Assembly: GCA_963920525.1 (NCBI GenBank)
Contig: OY986438.1
Location: 133,950,671-134,014,670, forward strand
Direction: 5' to 3'
Source of the DNA: Dichetophora obliterata
Taxonomy: Eukaryota > Arthropoda > Insecta > Diptera > Sciomyzidae
DNA: 64,000 bases
Below are positions 22,874-35,395 of this stretch, piece by piece. The number at the start of each line of letters is the position of its first letter. The stretch's first letter is position 1. The notes below the pieces were generated by a model. It did no database searches. It worked only from the letters and a program-made list of their open reading frames with translations, and was not told where the DNA came from. The translations under genes were made by a program, and so were the position numbers.

Positions 22874-24678
22874 TTATTTATACAGATATATCTGTGCATA
22901 CCTTCATATCTGATGTTAATATATGAAGTTCCAGTATTGATAGAAACTCATAGTGCTTCACTTCATCAACTGAATTGCAACGAATAAAATGATGATGATG
23001 AAGACGATGATGCTGCTACCGACTATGATGATTATGTTGATGAAGGCACTGTTAATATTGAGTATGACGTTGAAGCATCGTGACAAGCTGTGGTTCGAAC
23101 ATCATGCAAAACTGCAGGCTTCTCTGCAATTTTCAATGCATTTTTGATGTATTAGTTGTAGATTCATGCATTTAAAGAGGGCGTCAATTGCAGTTACTGC
23201 AAGCATAAAAAGTTCGAAGTTAATGCTCAAATGTTTCAAGTTTATTAATAAATGATAAGACCCGAGTGAAAGTACATATGTTCCAAAAGGTCAAACAGCG
23301 GCTGAGAAAAGGTAGTTTTCAGGAGTTTGAACGGTTGTCGAACAAGAGTTGAACAAGTAATTCTGATACATAAATGCTTTATTAAAACTTTGTCCACCAA
23401 CTAAATGTTAACCATCTTATTTGTTTTCTCCAAATGGCTGGTACAATTAATTTTTTCAGAGCTATTCGTTGCATTGCAAACTGTTCACTTAAACCTAGTC
23501 TGTGCTCAAGTCAAACAACAACAAAATTCACAAGTAGCGAAGCTATTAGTATTACCGTACGTACTGGTTCTAGCACTGATCTTTAAAAACAATAACTCAA
23601 ATGTACTTATTTTCAAGAATTATGATATCAATACTTGCAGATTTTCCTAATTTTTCTGAATTTTTTTTAAATAAATACCTTTTTTATAACGATTATAAGA
23701 TAGGTATGCATAAAGATGCTTTTCAATTTTTGATTAAATATTGCTAGGACAAAAATTATTGAAATATGCACCTTTTTGATTGATATTTATGCCCAAAAAA
23801 CATATATTTGTACTAAGCTTCTTCAAAATAAATTATTGCCTTTACTAACATTTTTGTGTCGCATGATTTCGTTTGCTCCATCACGAGTATGTATATCAAT
23901 AGAATTTATCGATTCTGACAGCATTCAGAAATATTCGTAAGATGTTGAATGTTGAACTACATAGGTACATATAGATTCAGTTAAATAAGATATTCCAATT
24001 GGAATTATAATGAAACATTGGGTATGCAAATACAATTATTACGATGTATAGAGATTATGTCAAAGTGACATTGAAAGTTAAAGAGGGCTTTGTGTGGTTT
24101 TTGTTCGAGAAGACTTTGGCACAAAAGTTTCTTTAAGCCAAATAATATTTGCAAAGTAAGAAATGCGTTTAACTGATTCTGAAATAAGTTGAAATGGAAA
24201 TCTTTTAGCATTTTACTAAAATCTCTTGATAAGCTTTTGAAGGCAAAACAGTTAATTTATTGTGCAATTTTTTTATTTTTGTTTAATATATGGCTTTTTG
24301 CATATTCGTGATTTTATGTCATATCGGACGCTTAATAAACTCACATATTTGTAAAAATTTGGTACTTTACATGTGGATAGTAGGTACTTTAAAAAATAAA
24401 AATATTTTCATAGTTTTTTTTTATATTTTGCGGCAATTGTAAAAAATTAAAAAAAAATTAAATGTTGTCATTCATACATCTAGTCAAAAAACTATTTTTT
24501 CCAGACAGTTTCCTACAAAAAAGACCTACATGTTTTGAAAACATTGTCGTATTAGGTCATACATTTTTAATGCATCCTCAAAATTTTGTGTGGTAGAATA
24601 ACCGCTTTTCAGTAAGTAATATACTTCCGACAGCTTTACTTTACGCTTAACATTTTTATGATGCTGCTAATTTAGTGA
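19871..24678. other. AT-rich non-coding stretch with microsatellites and a hairpin
   Basis: No gene recognised. Structures seen: a GGGTGC/GCACCC mini-hairpin at 20386-20399; two direct copies of ttgctgtgaaccata (20705-20719 and 20785-20799) enclosing an inverted pair ctgttgtgtcttc/gaagacacagcag; an AT dinucleotide run at 22848-22873; and a GAT-rich tract at 22988-23044. Open frames here (for example 21212-21475 and 22341-22583) are rich in Phe/Leu/Ser from T-rich DNA and are not credible. Confidence 0.45.
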
Positions 24679-24686
24679 CACAAGTC

Positions 24687-25993
24687 TAGGGTTACCAGAA
24701 GTCTAGGGCAAAATAAGAGAACTTTGGACAAAAAAAAGAGGACAAAAAGAGACTATTTTAAAATTCAATAAAATTTATTGCAAAGTAAAAACATCAAATA
24801 AACATTTTTTTTTAATATTATTTTTTCAGCTTTTCAGTTTCAAAAACATTTGTTATAAAATAAATACATAAATATGCAAATGTAAATGAAAACATTTTAC
24901 ACTTATTATTTAAAAACTTGAGGTTCAATTAAATGAGACCAAATCAATTATCAGATTATAGTCTTTTTTATAAAGTCTTTTCAACTGAAATAACAAACAA
25001 GATAAAATTGTGATTAACTTATCAAGCTTTCTCAGAATCATACTTAAAGCTTTCTTGAGCTTGTTTTAATAACCGTTTCTGTTTTCAACATGCGTCCAAT
25101 AACTCCAAACCCGATACGTTTTTGAAAATATAATTTATTGTTAAAAAAGCTCGAACTGTTTGTGCATCCAACGAAAAAAATAAATGACAAATTTTTTAAA
25201 CTTTGAAAGTATATCACCAACTTTTGTTTGGCAAATAAAATTAATATATTACTATTATTATTACATTTATGCAATCTGTCCATAAGTTAATGAATTAGAT
25301 ACAGTTAAGTATTTTATTTAAATTTATCCATTCAAAACTGAAAATTTTTTAAATTCTTTGGACCATGCTTTTAAATAATGATAAGACAGTTTTTGCAGGT
25401 TAGGGCAGGTTTTTTTGAAATATCTATATATCAAGTAAAATACCCTTGAACGTTTTTTCTTAATGTTAGTTAAGGCCAGAGATATAAATTTTTTATTAGA
25501 ATGTAAAAATGTTCGTTTTTGAATGTTCCACAATTAATTGTGCAATACTGTACAAATAATTTTATTTATTTATTTATTGGCCAACCAAGGCAATTTTGAA
25601 CAAAACCTTATTTTTTCTTTCATTTAAACCTAAAACTAAACCTTCAAAACAAAGTTATGGTTGACCGATGTTTTTAAAGGGGTGAACAAATAGCTGGGAT
25701 AAAATCATCATAGTGGACACATAACGTATGCAAAAATATAGTGGTCACAGCTAGGGTTAAGTTACGTTTGTTCAGGGATGGCGTTCAACGTTGCCATATA
25801 GCTATTGACTTGCAAATCAGTGTTGATACTTTTCATGCAAATTTCTTTGTGTGCATTTTTAGTAAATGTGTTTTTATAGATATTTTTTGTATCAACAAAA
25901 AAAAGAGGACTTTTCATTTTAAAAAAAGATAAAAAAAGATCTCGAGAAAAAAGAGAACATGTCCTCTTTAAAAGAGATGTGATGGCAACGCTA
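24687..25993. mobile_element. hAT-like element, 1.3 kb, exact 8-bp target duplication
   Basis: cacaagtc occurs immediately outside both ends (24679-24686 and 25994-26001). The ends are inverted: tagggttaccaga on the left and, reversed, tagcgttgccatc on the right (9 of 13), both starting TAG as hAT elements do. Subterminal AAAGAGGAC sequence is mirrored on both sides (near 24737 and 25905-25965). Minus-strand frames at 25044-25283 and 25324-25533 may be degraded transposase, but I cannot recognise a domain in them. Confidence 0.85.
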
Positions 25994-26174
25994 CACAAGT
26001 CCCTTTTGCAATTCACTGCTGTATAGCCTTCAGATAAAAAAAATAATTTTGAGTGCTAGCTTGCTTGGTGACGTAAGAGTCAAAGAAAAGATAGTTAGCT
26101 TTTCCAAATCTTTTTTAATTCAAGCCTAAATATTTATGTAAATTGTTCAAAAATTGAATAATTTTAAAAAACGT

Positions 26175-27080
26175 TATTGGGGTATAGTAACTTTGTCACT
26201 CCGTTTGTAACTGCTAAGGAGGCGTGGGCGGTATAAAAAAGTATATATATTCTTGATCAGCATCACCTCCTGAGTCGATCTAGCCATGTCCGTCTGTGGT
26301 CACGATATCAGCCGTAACTTTTTAGCTATCGTAACGAAATTCAATATATAAGCTTTTATTAAAAAATGGAGGTCAAGTTCGAAAATTTGCCAAATCGAGT
26401 GAAAACCACGTCTACCTCCCATACAAAGTGACTTAGCTAAAATGGTAAAATCTCTTTAAAATCCACAAAAATTAATGTAATGACTTCAAATTTTGCACAG
26501 CGTCTTTAATATTTATAATAAACTATGAGTATGAAATCTGTAAAAATGGTATGAAAACTTCGCCTACCTCCCACACAAAGTGACTTATCCTAAACCATAA
26601 AATCTCTTTAAATTCCACAAAAACTTATTTAATGACTTCAAATTTAGGGTAGTGTCTTTAATATTTAATATTGACTTTGAGTATGAAATTTGTAAAAATC
26701 CCCTTACAAAGTGGCAAAACTCCATTACAAAGTGACTTACCCAAAACCGTACAATCTCTTTAAATTCCAAAAAAACTAATCTAATGACTTAAAATTTTGC
26801 ACATAAGCTTTAACCTTTAATATGTATTCTTAGAATAAAGTTTAAAAAGTCGAATAAAAATCGCGTCTACCTCCCATACAAAGTGAGTTAACCAAAATGG
26901 TAAAATCTCTTTCAATTCCACAAAAATTAATCTAATGACTTCAAATTTTACACAAAACCTTTAACAATTAATATAAATTTTAGGCATGAAATTTGAAAAA
27001 ATCGTCGTCCTATTCGACGGGGTTATAATCGGGGTATTTTAACTTCGGCCCAGTCAAAAATAATTCCTTACTAGTTAATA
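26175..27080. repeat. Dispersed repeat with ~155-bp internal tandem units, copy 1
   Basis: Starts with ggggtatagtaactttgtca and an AAGTATATATATTCTTGATC-type segment, then holds about four units of roughly 155 bp, each beginning near ctacctcccatacaaagtga (26410, 26565, a decayed one near 26720, and 26868) and continuing aaaatctctttaaattccac and atgacttcaaattttgcac. It ends with ggggtattttaacttcgg and a caaaaataattcc-type segment. Related copies are at 28215-28370 (right end only) and 51205-52945. I recall similar sequence in other fly genomes but do not assign a family name. Confidence 0.75.
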
Positions 27081-27680
27081 CTTATATTACATTCAAATAA
27101 CACTAAGCAGTATAACATTAAAACAAACAGCAATAAACATATATTTAAACTAAGTAATAAGATACACACTAGACCGGTTCAAAATTATGAACCTTGACCT
27201 TTGCATAAATCGCTTAAAGGTAATTTTGAAAATATACAGGACCTGAGGGCGGATTCTGAAAAATGCTAAAGCTAAATCTCCACCGCTAAAGCCAAATTTA
27301 TAGTTTTTAGCGATATTGCTATTCTGAAAAACTCCATCGCTGATTTTCATGCTAAAAATTTAGAGATTGAACGAGCTTTTAACGAAGAATAAAATTAAAG
27401 CTGTCATAACTAAATTTTTAGCGATTGCTGCGATTCTAAACTTATTTTTAGCGATTTACAGAAACTCTAATTTTATTTTTAGCTATAATTTTAGAGTCCA
27501 ATATTTTGTTGCCGCTAAGTTAAAAATTAAAAGATTTTTCAATTGAAATCGTAATTTTTGATATATATATTAAGAAAAATTAATGCTTTGTCTCTTTTGA
27601 ATGTTTTCAAAGAAAAATATACCAATTTAAAGCACTTTTCCGAAAACTTGCTGTTTTTTTTTATCAGTTGTATTAATATT

Positions 27681-27944
27681 AGGGGTATTCACGTTTCAGT
27701 ACACTTGCCTGTGCAGTTGAGGACTTCTGCAGTTGTGTAGTTAGGTTTTCGTGAACAAACCACTAACACTTTTTCCAAGCTGTCAAATTTTTCAATGCAC
27801 ACAAGTGCACAACTTCTCAAATCTTTAAGTTTAAGGCTGCAGTAGAAAAGCACTTGTGCAGATTTTTGATTTAGATATTTTGATTTTGTAAAGTGCAGAA
27901 GTCCTCAATTGCACTGGCAAGTACACTGAATCGTGAATACCCCT
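27681..27944. mobile_element. 264-bp MITE with AGGGGTATTCACG ends
   Basis: Terminal inverted repeats of about 48 bp: aggggtattcacgtttcagt on the left matches, inverted, cactgaatcgtgaatacccct on the right; the next block cttgcctgtgcagttgagga is mirrored as well. Sits inside the 27.2-30.05 kb element. No coding capacity. Confidence 0.85.
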
Positions 27945-28047
27945 ATTGTTATCATATAACATGCTTTTAGAAAAAGGTTTCATCTCTTAAAACTTTATAA
28001 AAATTTATTAAATGAATTGGTAGTTTACAAATAAGCTAAAATTGTTG

Positions 28048-28182
28048 TGACACACTCTTATGTGATAATTCTGTGTCACGAAGAAGCACACCAACGATAA
28101 GAAAGACACTTGAAGCAAAACAATTCTACATGGAAGAAAGTATTGCTTCTTGTGTGTTTATTATCATTGGTGTGCTTCTACG
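28048..28182. repeat. Double hairpin
   Basis: A short inverted pair gtgacaca/tgtgtcac (28048-28079) is followed at once by a longer one: gaagaagcacaccaacgata on the left and atcattggtgtgcttctacg on the right, with AAGACACTTGAAGCAA-type inner sequence also mirrored (to 28182). Likely a small MITE. Confidence 0.7.
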
Positions 28183-28214
28183 TTATACGGAATAATGCAG
28201 TTAGTTTGCAATTA

Positions 28215-28370
28215 AGTCATTAATTGACAAGAAATTTTGCACCTAATTTTTAATATGTAAAATGTACTCTGAGTGCAAAATTTTGAAGAATTGAATGAAA
28301 CCTAAGCCTCCAATAAGCCACGACTGTTTTGGTATTTAAAGTTGAACCAGTCAAAATAAATCCTTTCTAG
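28215..28370. repeat. Right-end fragment of the dispersed repeat
   Basis: aattttgcacctaatttttaa, a gagtgcaaaattttgaagaa segment, cctccaataagcca and ttgaaccagtcaaaataaatc follow the same order as the last unit and right end of the copies at 26.2 and 51.2 kb. The left part of the family is absent. Confidence 0.55.
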
Positions 28371-30047
28371 TTTTTACATAGTTTTATTTGATGACAACAC
28401 GAGAATATTTAATGAAAAATCATAAAGAACTCGTGTAAATATACTTAAAAAATTAGTCACAAAGTTTTAAGTATGTTAACTTAAGTTTATTTAAAATTTT
28501 TTTAAATAACTGAATGTTTTTATTTTGCACTTTTTATTTAGATATTTAGATTGGTGCAGTTAGTAAACCATTTTAAAAATAAGAAACAAGCTTATTTTAA
28601 TTATTATATTAATTTAATTAAGGTTCTAAAGAAACTATAAAAAGTTTTTGAAAACTTTTCACTCGGATGATAAATTTTTGACAGTCGGAAGTAGAATTTT
28701 TGATATCATTGAGGTGAGTTTTATTGCCAAAACTTCATGTAGCCCCGGGGACTAGTAGAAATTTTGACAACCGGCACAAGAATTTTTGAGTGAAGCAAAA
28801 GGGTTGTGCTTTACCCTTACACAATTGTTAGTACCAGTGTTTTGCTGTGTATTTTTTCTGAAAAAAAGTAGTTTTATTTATGTTTCCGTATAAAAAAAGG
28901 ATTGTGAATTGCTTTTAATATTTAGAAAATATTTATTTTAATGCTAAAAATGCAGGCTTGAGGAGCAATTAAAAAGCATGGAGTCACTTCCGTCGTCTTT
29001 AATTTATTTTAGTGTCAATGAAAATTGCTACAATTCTTTTTTAAGAAATTTAAAACTAGGCCAGTCTTAGGAGCTAAAGAGTTTATAATAAATATTTATG
29101 TTAAATTTGGAAGTTCATTACTTCTGATATACGCAATGTAATAAGTTTTTTCTTTACTGCATTCAACTTGCAAAACTAATACATTGAATATACTTTTTAA
29201 ATATTTATGTATATAGCCGATAAAAAGTTAATACGTGTTCAAGGATTTTTTATTGGTTAGCTGCTTGATCGACTGAGTATAAGTCAATATTTTCTTTCGT
29301 ATTACAGTCGATTGAGCTCGATAGTCGAATTTGGCAGTAAGTGTATTTCGGCTATGGCAACCTTAGGTTATAGTTTAGGTTAAGGATTTTTAGGTCCAGT
29401 TGACAAGAAAACTTTAACACTGATACTTTTTTTACTACAGTATATTTTATAAGTGGAGTAAAATCTAAACATATAATTTTAAAACATGTTTCAATTTATT
29501 CCATCTCTAAGCTAATTAGATAAAATACATACAACAAAATAATCATGAATAAAAATTGTAATTTTTAAAAAAATTTTAATGCTTACACAAGTTGTGTTTT
29601 TATAAGTTATTTTACTTAAAACAGTTACATTCCTTGTAGCTCATAATATCATTTTGAATACAAAAATTATTTGTAGTAGTAGTGGCAGTCAAATGCTTCT
29701 TAAAAAATTTTCATTTCATAACATTTTCAGGTTTCATTTGCCACAGCAAAAAATGACAATTTAATTACAACAGATAGAAATTTTTTTCAACTCAACATTT
29801 TCTTTCCTATAGAACCAATAGGGAAAAGTTTCCAAATGGCACACAGCCATAACCAAATCAATTTGTTGACATAAGAATCGCTAAAACAACGCTTCCTGTG
29901 GCGAGTAGTAGAAGCAACATTTTTAGCTAGCCGATTTGAAACTCAGAATCGCATTTTAGCGAAATCGCTAAGGAATTGAACGAAGCATTTTTTTAGCATT
30001 TAAGCGATAGAGATTTAGCTTTAGCTAGGCGATATTTAGAATCCGGC

Positions 30048-30586
30048 ATCTGAACCACCTTATAAAATTTATGAATTTCTTCTTTGGATATTTTCTGTTG
30101 TTGAAAGTCGATTATATTTCCAATACGCAACCTGTTGGAAAGATCCATCCAAGCAGATCCAACAACTATGTGGCTTTGACTGAGCTTGTGTGAGTGTCTA
30201 CTGTTGGAGTTTCAGCTTCTGGCTTTTTTCAAACGATATTCATCTTGATGCCGCCAAAGTAAGAGTTTGAAACATGTTACATCTGCTATTGAAATGTCAG
30301 CTCCTAGCTCTTCACCAGGCTCCAGGAGGTTTATCTTGATTAAAAACTTGCACAATAACTTTTATCTCACTTTTTACTTTCATCAAATATTTTTAAACGT
30401 GTTTTGCAAACATTTGTTTTTATTTTTGCGGCATTTTCTTTTGTTGCGAAAAGAACGGCCAGATTTTTTTTCACGTTTTTTTGTTGAAATTTTAAAAAGT
30501 GTTCCAAAAAACTCAAAGAGTTCAATTCTATTGTAAGCAAATCTGTTTGTCAATGCGAATGTGTGTTCGAAAATTTGTGTCCGCTG
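30048..30586. other. Unassigned stretch
   Basis: No gene recognised. A moderately GC-richer patch at about 30100-30340 has an open frame on the plus strand (30267-30536) that turns into Phe/Leu-rich low-complexity sequence; I do not accept it. Confidence 0.35.
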
Positions 30587-30806
30587 AGGTGCGTTCGCAA
30601 AAATTGTTTGCCGCTATTCTCGCCAGAGAGCCCAATAAAATAAAAAAATAATTTTCTGAAAGCCTTAGCAAAATTATTTTCAACTATTTTGAATTGGAAA
30701 ACCATTGTTATTTAAATGCCAAAGTGCCGCCCAAGTAATTTTTTTCTAAATTATTTGAATTGAGTAAATCATTGCTGGCAAAATGCCGCCCGTTGCGAAC
30801 GCACCT
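30587..30806. mobile_element. 220-bp MITE with AGGTGCGTTCGCAA ends
   Basis: aggtgcgttcgcaa at 30587-30600 is the exact reverse complement of ttgcgaacgcacct at 30793-30806. Just inside, tttgccgc and gccgcccg are also mirrored. The inner gccaaagtgccgcccaa and gcaaaatgccgcccg are a direct pair. No clear target duplication. Confidence 0.8.
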
Positions 30807-31354
30807 TTCGCCCTATAGCATCAACGGCCCTACACTTAGAAAATTAATTTATAGGCGTAAGGTTGCGGGAAATGAATATTATTTGGGGTAATCGGAAGAA
30901 AGTTGTAACCACTTAAATATGCTCAATGTAACCGGAATGATATAAGCACAACTGATTTCTAATTAACGCGAAAGATCGTTCCTTTGCAATCCCCTCGTTT
31001 CCAAATTTTTGTTCAGTTGAAATGAAAATATGACATATTAGTTACTCTAACTGCGCAATTTAAATGATTTCAACTCCTCTTGCCATTATAAGAAACATAA
31101 TTTGTCTGTGGTAACTAACCGAAGCCATTGCAGGCAGACAAGCGAACAAAATGAGTTATGTCAATAGCATTATTAATATGGTGCAATTGAGTGTCGGAAG
31201 TTATTAAATAATTCAGAAGCCTTTAGTTGCGTCAATCTCAACAGTCAATCCTGCAACTGAAAGTTTGTCAAACCATCCGACTTGTCGAGTGAACCAGACA
31301 TGCTTTCACAAACTCGAAGTTAAGTAAGCCGACCTTAAACGCAAGACGGTTGTA

Positions 31355-31440
31355 TTTCAGTTCTCACAGTTGTTTAACGTGATTAGTTCCAAACGTTTTG
31401 TGGAAATTTTGTCGTTAAAGTGTTGTGAAAAATATAATAA
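31355..31440 (+). promoter_or_regulatory. Possible initiator-type promoter and 5' leader
   Basis: The segment has a fly-initiator-like TCAGTT at about 31369 with agttc close to the downstream-promoter-element position (one base short of the canonical spacing), followed by a GT/A-rich leader-like stretch lacking ATG. No TATA box and no exon or open frame was found downstream. Weak evidence. Confidence 0.2.
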
Positions 31441-31479
31441 TAATAATAATAAGTAATAATTGATTTTCTTGTGTATATT

Positions 31480-31634
31480 GCTGACATCAAAAACGCATTT
31501 ATCATTGCATTAGTTGCGTTTTATTTTGAATTGGTTCGAAGCTTATTAAAATTATAGTTTTGGTTGCAAAAGCTTTGGACCAATTCAAAAAATAATCACT
31601 GGTGCAATGATAAATGCATTTATGAAGTCAGCCG
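31480..31634. mobile_element. Palindromic MITE, about 155 bp
   Basis: The left arm (gctgacatc...gcatttatcattgca...tttgaattggttcgaagctt) and right arm (aaagctttggaccaattcaa...tgcaatgataaatgcattta...gaagtcagc) are inverted copies of about 65 bp with several mismatches and a short AT-rich loop. It follows an ATA repeat at 31433-31451. Confidence 0.75.
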
Positions 31635-31759
31635 ATGTAATGAATTTTAATGTTTTTTGTATTTATATTTTTTGTGATTGTCTATTATTTTTGTGCAATA
31701 AAAGAAAGACTCACTTTTATCTTGTTTACATTTTTTCTAGAACAACTTTTTTTGTGAAT

Positions 31760-32420
31760 ATATCGCACAGCCTCTTCAAAAGAGACATAACTCAAAAATT
31801 TTACATTTCCAGGAGGAGTAAAAAATATTTTTTTCTTGGGACTCCATACAAAGAGACAAGTCTGTTGTTTTTTTTTTTAAATTAAAGACTTATAATATGT
31901 GTTCAACATTAAGACAGCTGATGTAGATGATCACTACAGATTGTTTTACACGAAAAAGGAAAAATTTGAATTAAAATTGCGAGCTTTAGATCAAGTTTTT
32001 AAGAAGGCAACAACAACAACAACAACTCTGTATAGAGTCAATCACTTAGCTGACTAGACAGTCTGTTTCGGAAATCGCTACATTTTCCTCTTCAGTAATC
32101 TTTGAGTGATTAAGCTGTGATCAGCTCACTGTTTTTAGTATATGATTGCAGATTTTAGAATTCATTCTTTTAATTGTATGGCTGCTAATAATATGACATT
32201 TCAAAGCAGTGGGCTATTTATAGATCATCGCCATCAACTCTACCAAGGTTGCCATCTGTTCTAGTTGCTTCTTTATTTATTTCAATATTCATTGGTGTTC
32301 GATAGTTTGTCGAAATGCACCATAGAAATGAAACGAGTTTTTGCTTCGCCAGAAGCTAGTGTTCTAACTGAAAATTTGAAAATTTTGAGTTATGTCTCTT
32401 TTGAAGAGGGTGTGCGATAT
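31760..32420. mobile_element. TIR element with 42-bp inverted arms, about 660 bp
   Basis: atatcgcacagcctcttcaa with aagagacataactcaaaaa (31760-31801) is the near-exact reverse complement of 32380-32420. The interior includes a CAA tract near 32010 and no recognisable coding sequence. The outer limits may extend beyond the arms I can see. Confidence 0.65.
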
Positions 32421-35329
32421 TGTCGATTGTTGTGACCTACAATCTACCGTGTATAGGTAGAAACGATCAATGGGTCCATTCATTGAACCGAATTTAAGTC
32501 AATATGAGTGACAAGTTCATTCGTACAACCGAGTAGAAGTTAAAACGGATAACAGCTTCTTCTATACAATCGAACTTAGGTTAAAATGAATAACTTCTAC
32601 GTTCAAACAATTGAGTTTAGGTTATAACTATAAAAGGCTCTTCATTCAACTGATTGGAGATTGAAAGGATTACGGGGCTCGTTCATAAAACTATGAGCGC
32701 AGTTTTTACAATGGAGTGCTACAATCAAGGCTATTGAAAACTAGATAGTTGAGGTGATCACTCTTTCAAAAGTTATCAGCAATCGACTTAGTCGGAAGGG
32801 CACTAATTCAGTTGCGTTAGTGGATTTAATTCTCTGTGTGTAATCACATTGCCTTTTTCCGTGCGATGCTGCGAAAAAATGCCATTCAGCGGGAATAATA
32901 AAATCGCCTTTGTGCTGGCATAGATTTATAAAATTTTCAGCGCATGCTTCATCTGAGAAGAAAAACATTTTTTTACTTCTCGAAATTTTTTTTGTAGGAA
33001 ATTAATTAGCAATGGAATAAATCAACTGCTTCTGTTACATGCTCTAAGCAATCCGAAATCACAACAATGCTTAAGAATTATACTGTCCCAGTCTCAATGT
33101 AATAAACAGCAAATGGATGGATATTAACTTGCTCATTGTTTCAGAGTACACCTTGAACTGAGTCCTGTATAACAAATGAATAATCTTCGAAAAAGTGACG
33201 TATTACTATACATTTCCCAATTTTCAATACTTCTTTTTTATTTTAAATCTAATGGATATTTTTCTGAACTTGATATTTCAACAAAATTTCTGAAATAAAA
33301 AATTTGCTGAGATAAAAAGACTAATAAAATTTGGATGAATAGCACAATAATCTTGACGCCAAATTTATTTTACACATAACGAGATTTCTTTAAGTATATG
33401 TCGTTTAAGTTTGTTAACTTATACGATAAGCGCTGTTTTAATAAATTTGATTAACAGATATTCAACAATCGTAATACTTCTCAAAGTTCCGTATCGTAAA
33501 ACGAAGTTGTAAAGTTAAATTACAATAATAATATTTTTTTATTGTTTTTTATAACAGTTTCTCGAGAGCATATCATTAGCCAATGTTCTTGATGCTCATA
33601 TGAAATACTCCATCGAAATGCTATTCAGAGATAAAATACTAAATTTATTTCATCACAAAGTGCTGACAGCAAAAATGTTTTATTATTATCTTTCAAAGGA
33701 TACTTGAAGTGAATTACTTTTTTAACAAAAAAAAAACACTTGGCTCTTCTAGAATTGCATCATTTTTTTCTTTGTAGCTATACTAAGTTGTCAATGTGTA
33801 CATTTAAAATACAAACTAAATTCGAATAAATCATTCCTTCATCGTTCGTTGCAGTTTCCTTAACTCTAATTCAAAGCAGCACAGGCCAGAGCGATATTAA
33901 CTTCCGGCTTACTGTTTACGCCATTCTCTACTAGCTAGAACTTAGTCAATTCTATGTCACTAATAAGAATTTTTGGAGTCATAAAAAGTATTCATTTTAT
34001 AATTGGATCACTTGAGAAATGAGCTAATAAAAAAACTTGAGACAACTGTTGTTGGCGTTGTTGCCGCCCGCCAATGTGGCGACATTTTGAGATAGAATAA
34101 ATTTTGATGGTGGCACGCAACAAAGGAGTCCAGCAACAACAACTTCAACCTTAACTAATACTAGTGAAAAATTCACTTGCAGCGCAAATGAATCTTCCTG
34201 CGTCAACATGAGGGTGGTGTGGTCGGTGAAGATGACGCAACCAACAACATGCGGCACATCTTGGCCAATAGCTGTTAAATTTTGAATCTGCTAATAATAA
34301 TTATGAGGCGCCATCTTTTGTCTTGCTCCATTTCCGAATTTGGCAAACTTATGGTGCTTGTTACTTTAGCACAACAATAATAACAACAACAACAACAACA
34401 ACAACAATGGCAACAAGGATAATACCATTCAGACAGAACAGCAGCAGCGTGCCTTGGGCTACCAGACCGTTACTTTGTTGGAAGTTATATAAATAAATTT
34501 GAATTTTCAGCTTCTTATTTTTCATCGTCCATTTAAGTATCGCAATTTTGCTGCTTTCTTTCGTTCTACTTCAGTCATAATAATCGTAGTAATCATAATA
34601 ATCATAATAGTCACAAAGGCACAAACTACTTTTTGTATTTATACCTCATTGTTGTTATTTTTGTTGATGTCATGGACATTCTTTTTCCTCATTATAAACA
34701 TCAGCAGCATCATCATCGTCATCATCATCATCATCATCATCCTTTTATGTCGGGATTATAAGTTATCATTGCATTTAGTGAATGCGCCAGAAATATCCTT
34801 AAGCAGGCAACAACTCTGCTCAACTACTTAAGCATCCTTTGGCTGTATTAGCATAATTGTGAATAATGGATAATCTTGAAATTATATTGCACTTTGTGTG
34901 CAGTACCACCACAAACTACCACACCAAACAGTCCTGTTTCTTTTCCCCATACCACTTTTGTCGTTTCGCGAAATATAGACATTGTTATTGTCGTTGAAGA
35001 AGTTTTTTTTTGTCTCCACCCTCAACTCTATTATCATATTTAACTTCGAAATTAGCTCAGCTTTTAATTATTTTTGCATTTTTAACTGGATTATTTAGAT
35101 GTTTCTTATTCTGTTGCATAATTAGCTCTATTAAGAATTTTATTATGTTCTCTTTCAACGAAAGCAGTGCAATCTTTTGTCTCAGGTATTCAGGTATATT
35201 ACAGAAATACATATATGGTTTTGATTTTTGTATAGCACAATACAATGTATTTGGTATAATTCTAGAATAGCGAAAAATCTCTTTTATAATATTTTTTGTT
35301 GGAATTTGTATAGAATTTTAATTTAAATC
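32421..35329. other. AT-rich stretch with CAA and CAT microsatellites
   Basis: No gene recognised. Microsatellites: CAA repeats at 34371-34407, AAT/CAT-type repeats near 34576-34616 and CAT repeats at 34699-34742. The 110-codon frame at 34499-34831 is produced by those repeats (Ile/Val runs). A minus-strand frame at 34024-34257 lies in a slightly GC-richer patch and starts MPHVVGCVIFTDHTTL, but I recognise no family and would not call it a gene. Confidence 0.4.
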
Positions 35330-35395
35330 AAAATCTGGAAAAATTTCAGGCCGCTCGCAATTGGTTTAGAAGTTATAGGCCTCTAAAGTTGCAAA
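35330..35395. repeat. Inverted copy of the 4.0-kb repeat module
   Basis: ggaaaaatttcaggccgctc followed by gcaattggtttagaag and, later, aaagttgcaa matches the reverse complement of about 3965-4030 in order and spacing. Confidence 0.65.

Larger units (their letters stand above)
27248..30047. mobile_element. TIR element with GCTAAA-rich ends, 2.8 kb
   Basis: The left end gcggattctgaaaaatgcta plus aagctaaatctc is mirrored at the right end (gagatttagctttagctagg then agaatccggc). Both subterminal regions are dense in gctaaa and ttttagcgat motifs in inverted orientation. The interior contains a separate 264-bp MITE, a hairpin cluster and part of the dispersed repeat, so it is a host for later insertions. 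No transposase recognised; target duplication not clear. Confidence 0.6.

Noticed and set aside
26175..27080. CRISPR-like or satellite array
   Set aside because: Units are about 155 bp, degenerate and without spacers; this is a eukaryotic dispersed repeat.
32260..32285. hAT-like end (aaggttgccatct)
   Set aside because: No partner end in inverted orientation with a matching duplication could be found.
34499..34831. 110-codon open frame with Ile/Val runs
   Set aside because: Created by CAT/AAT microsatellites; no domain.
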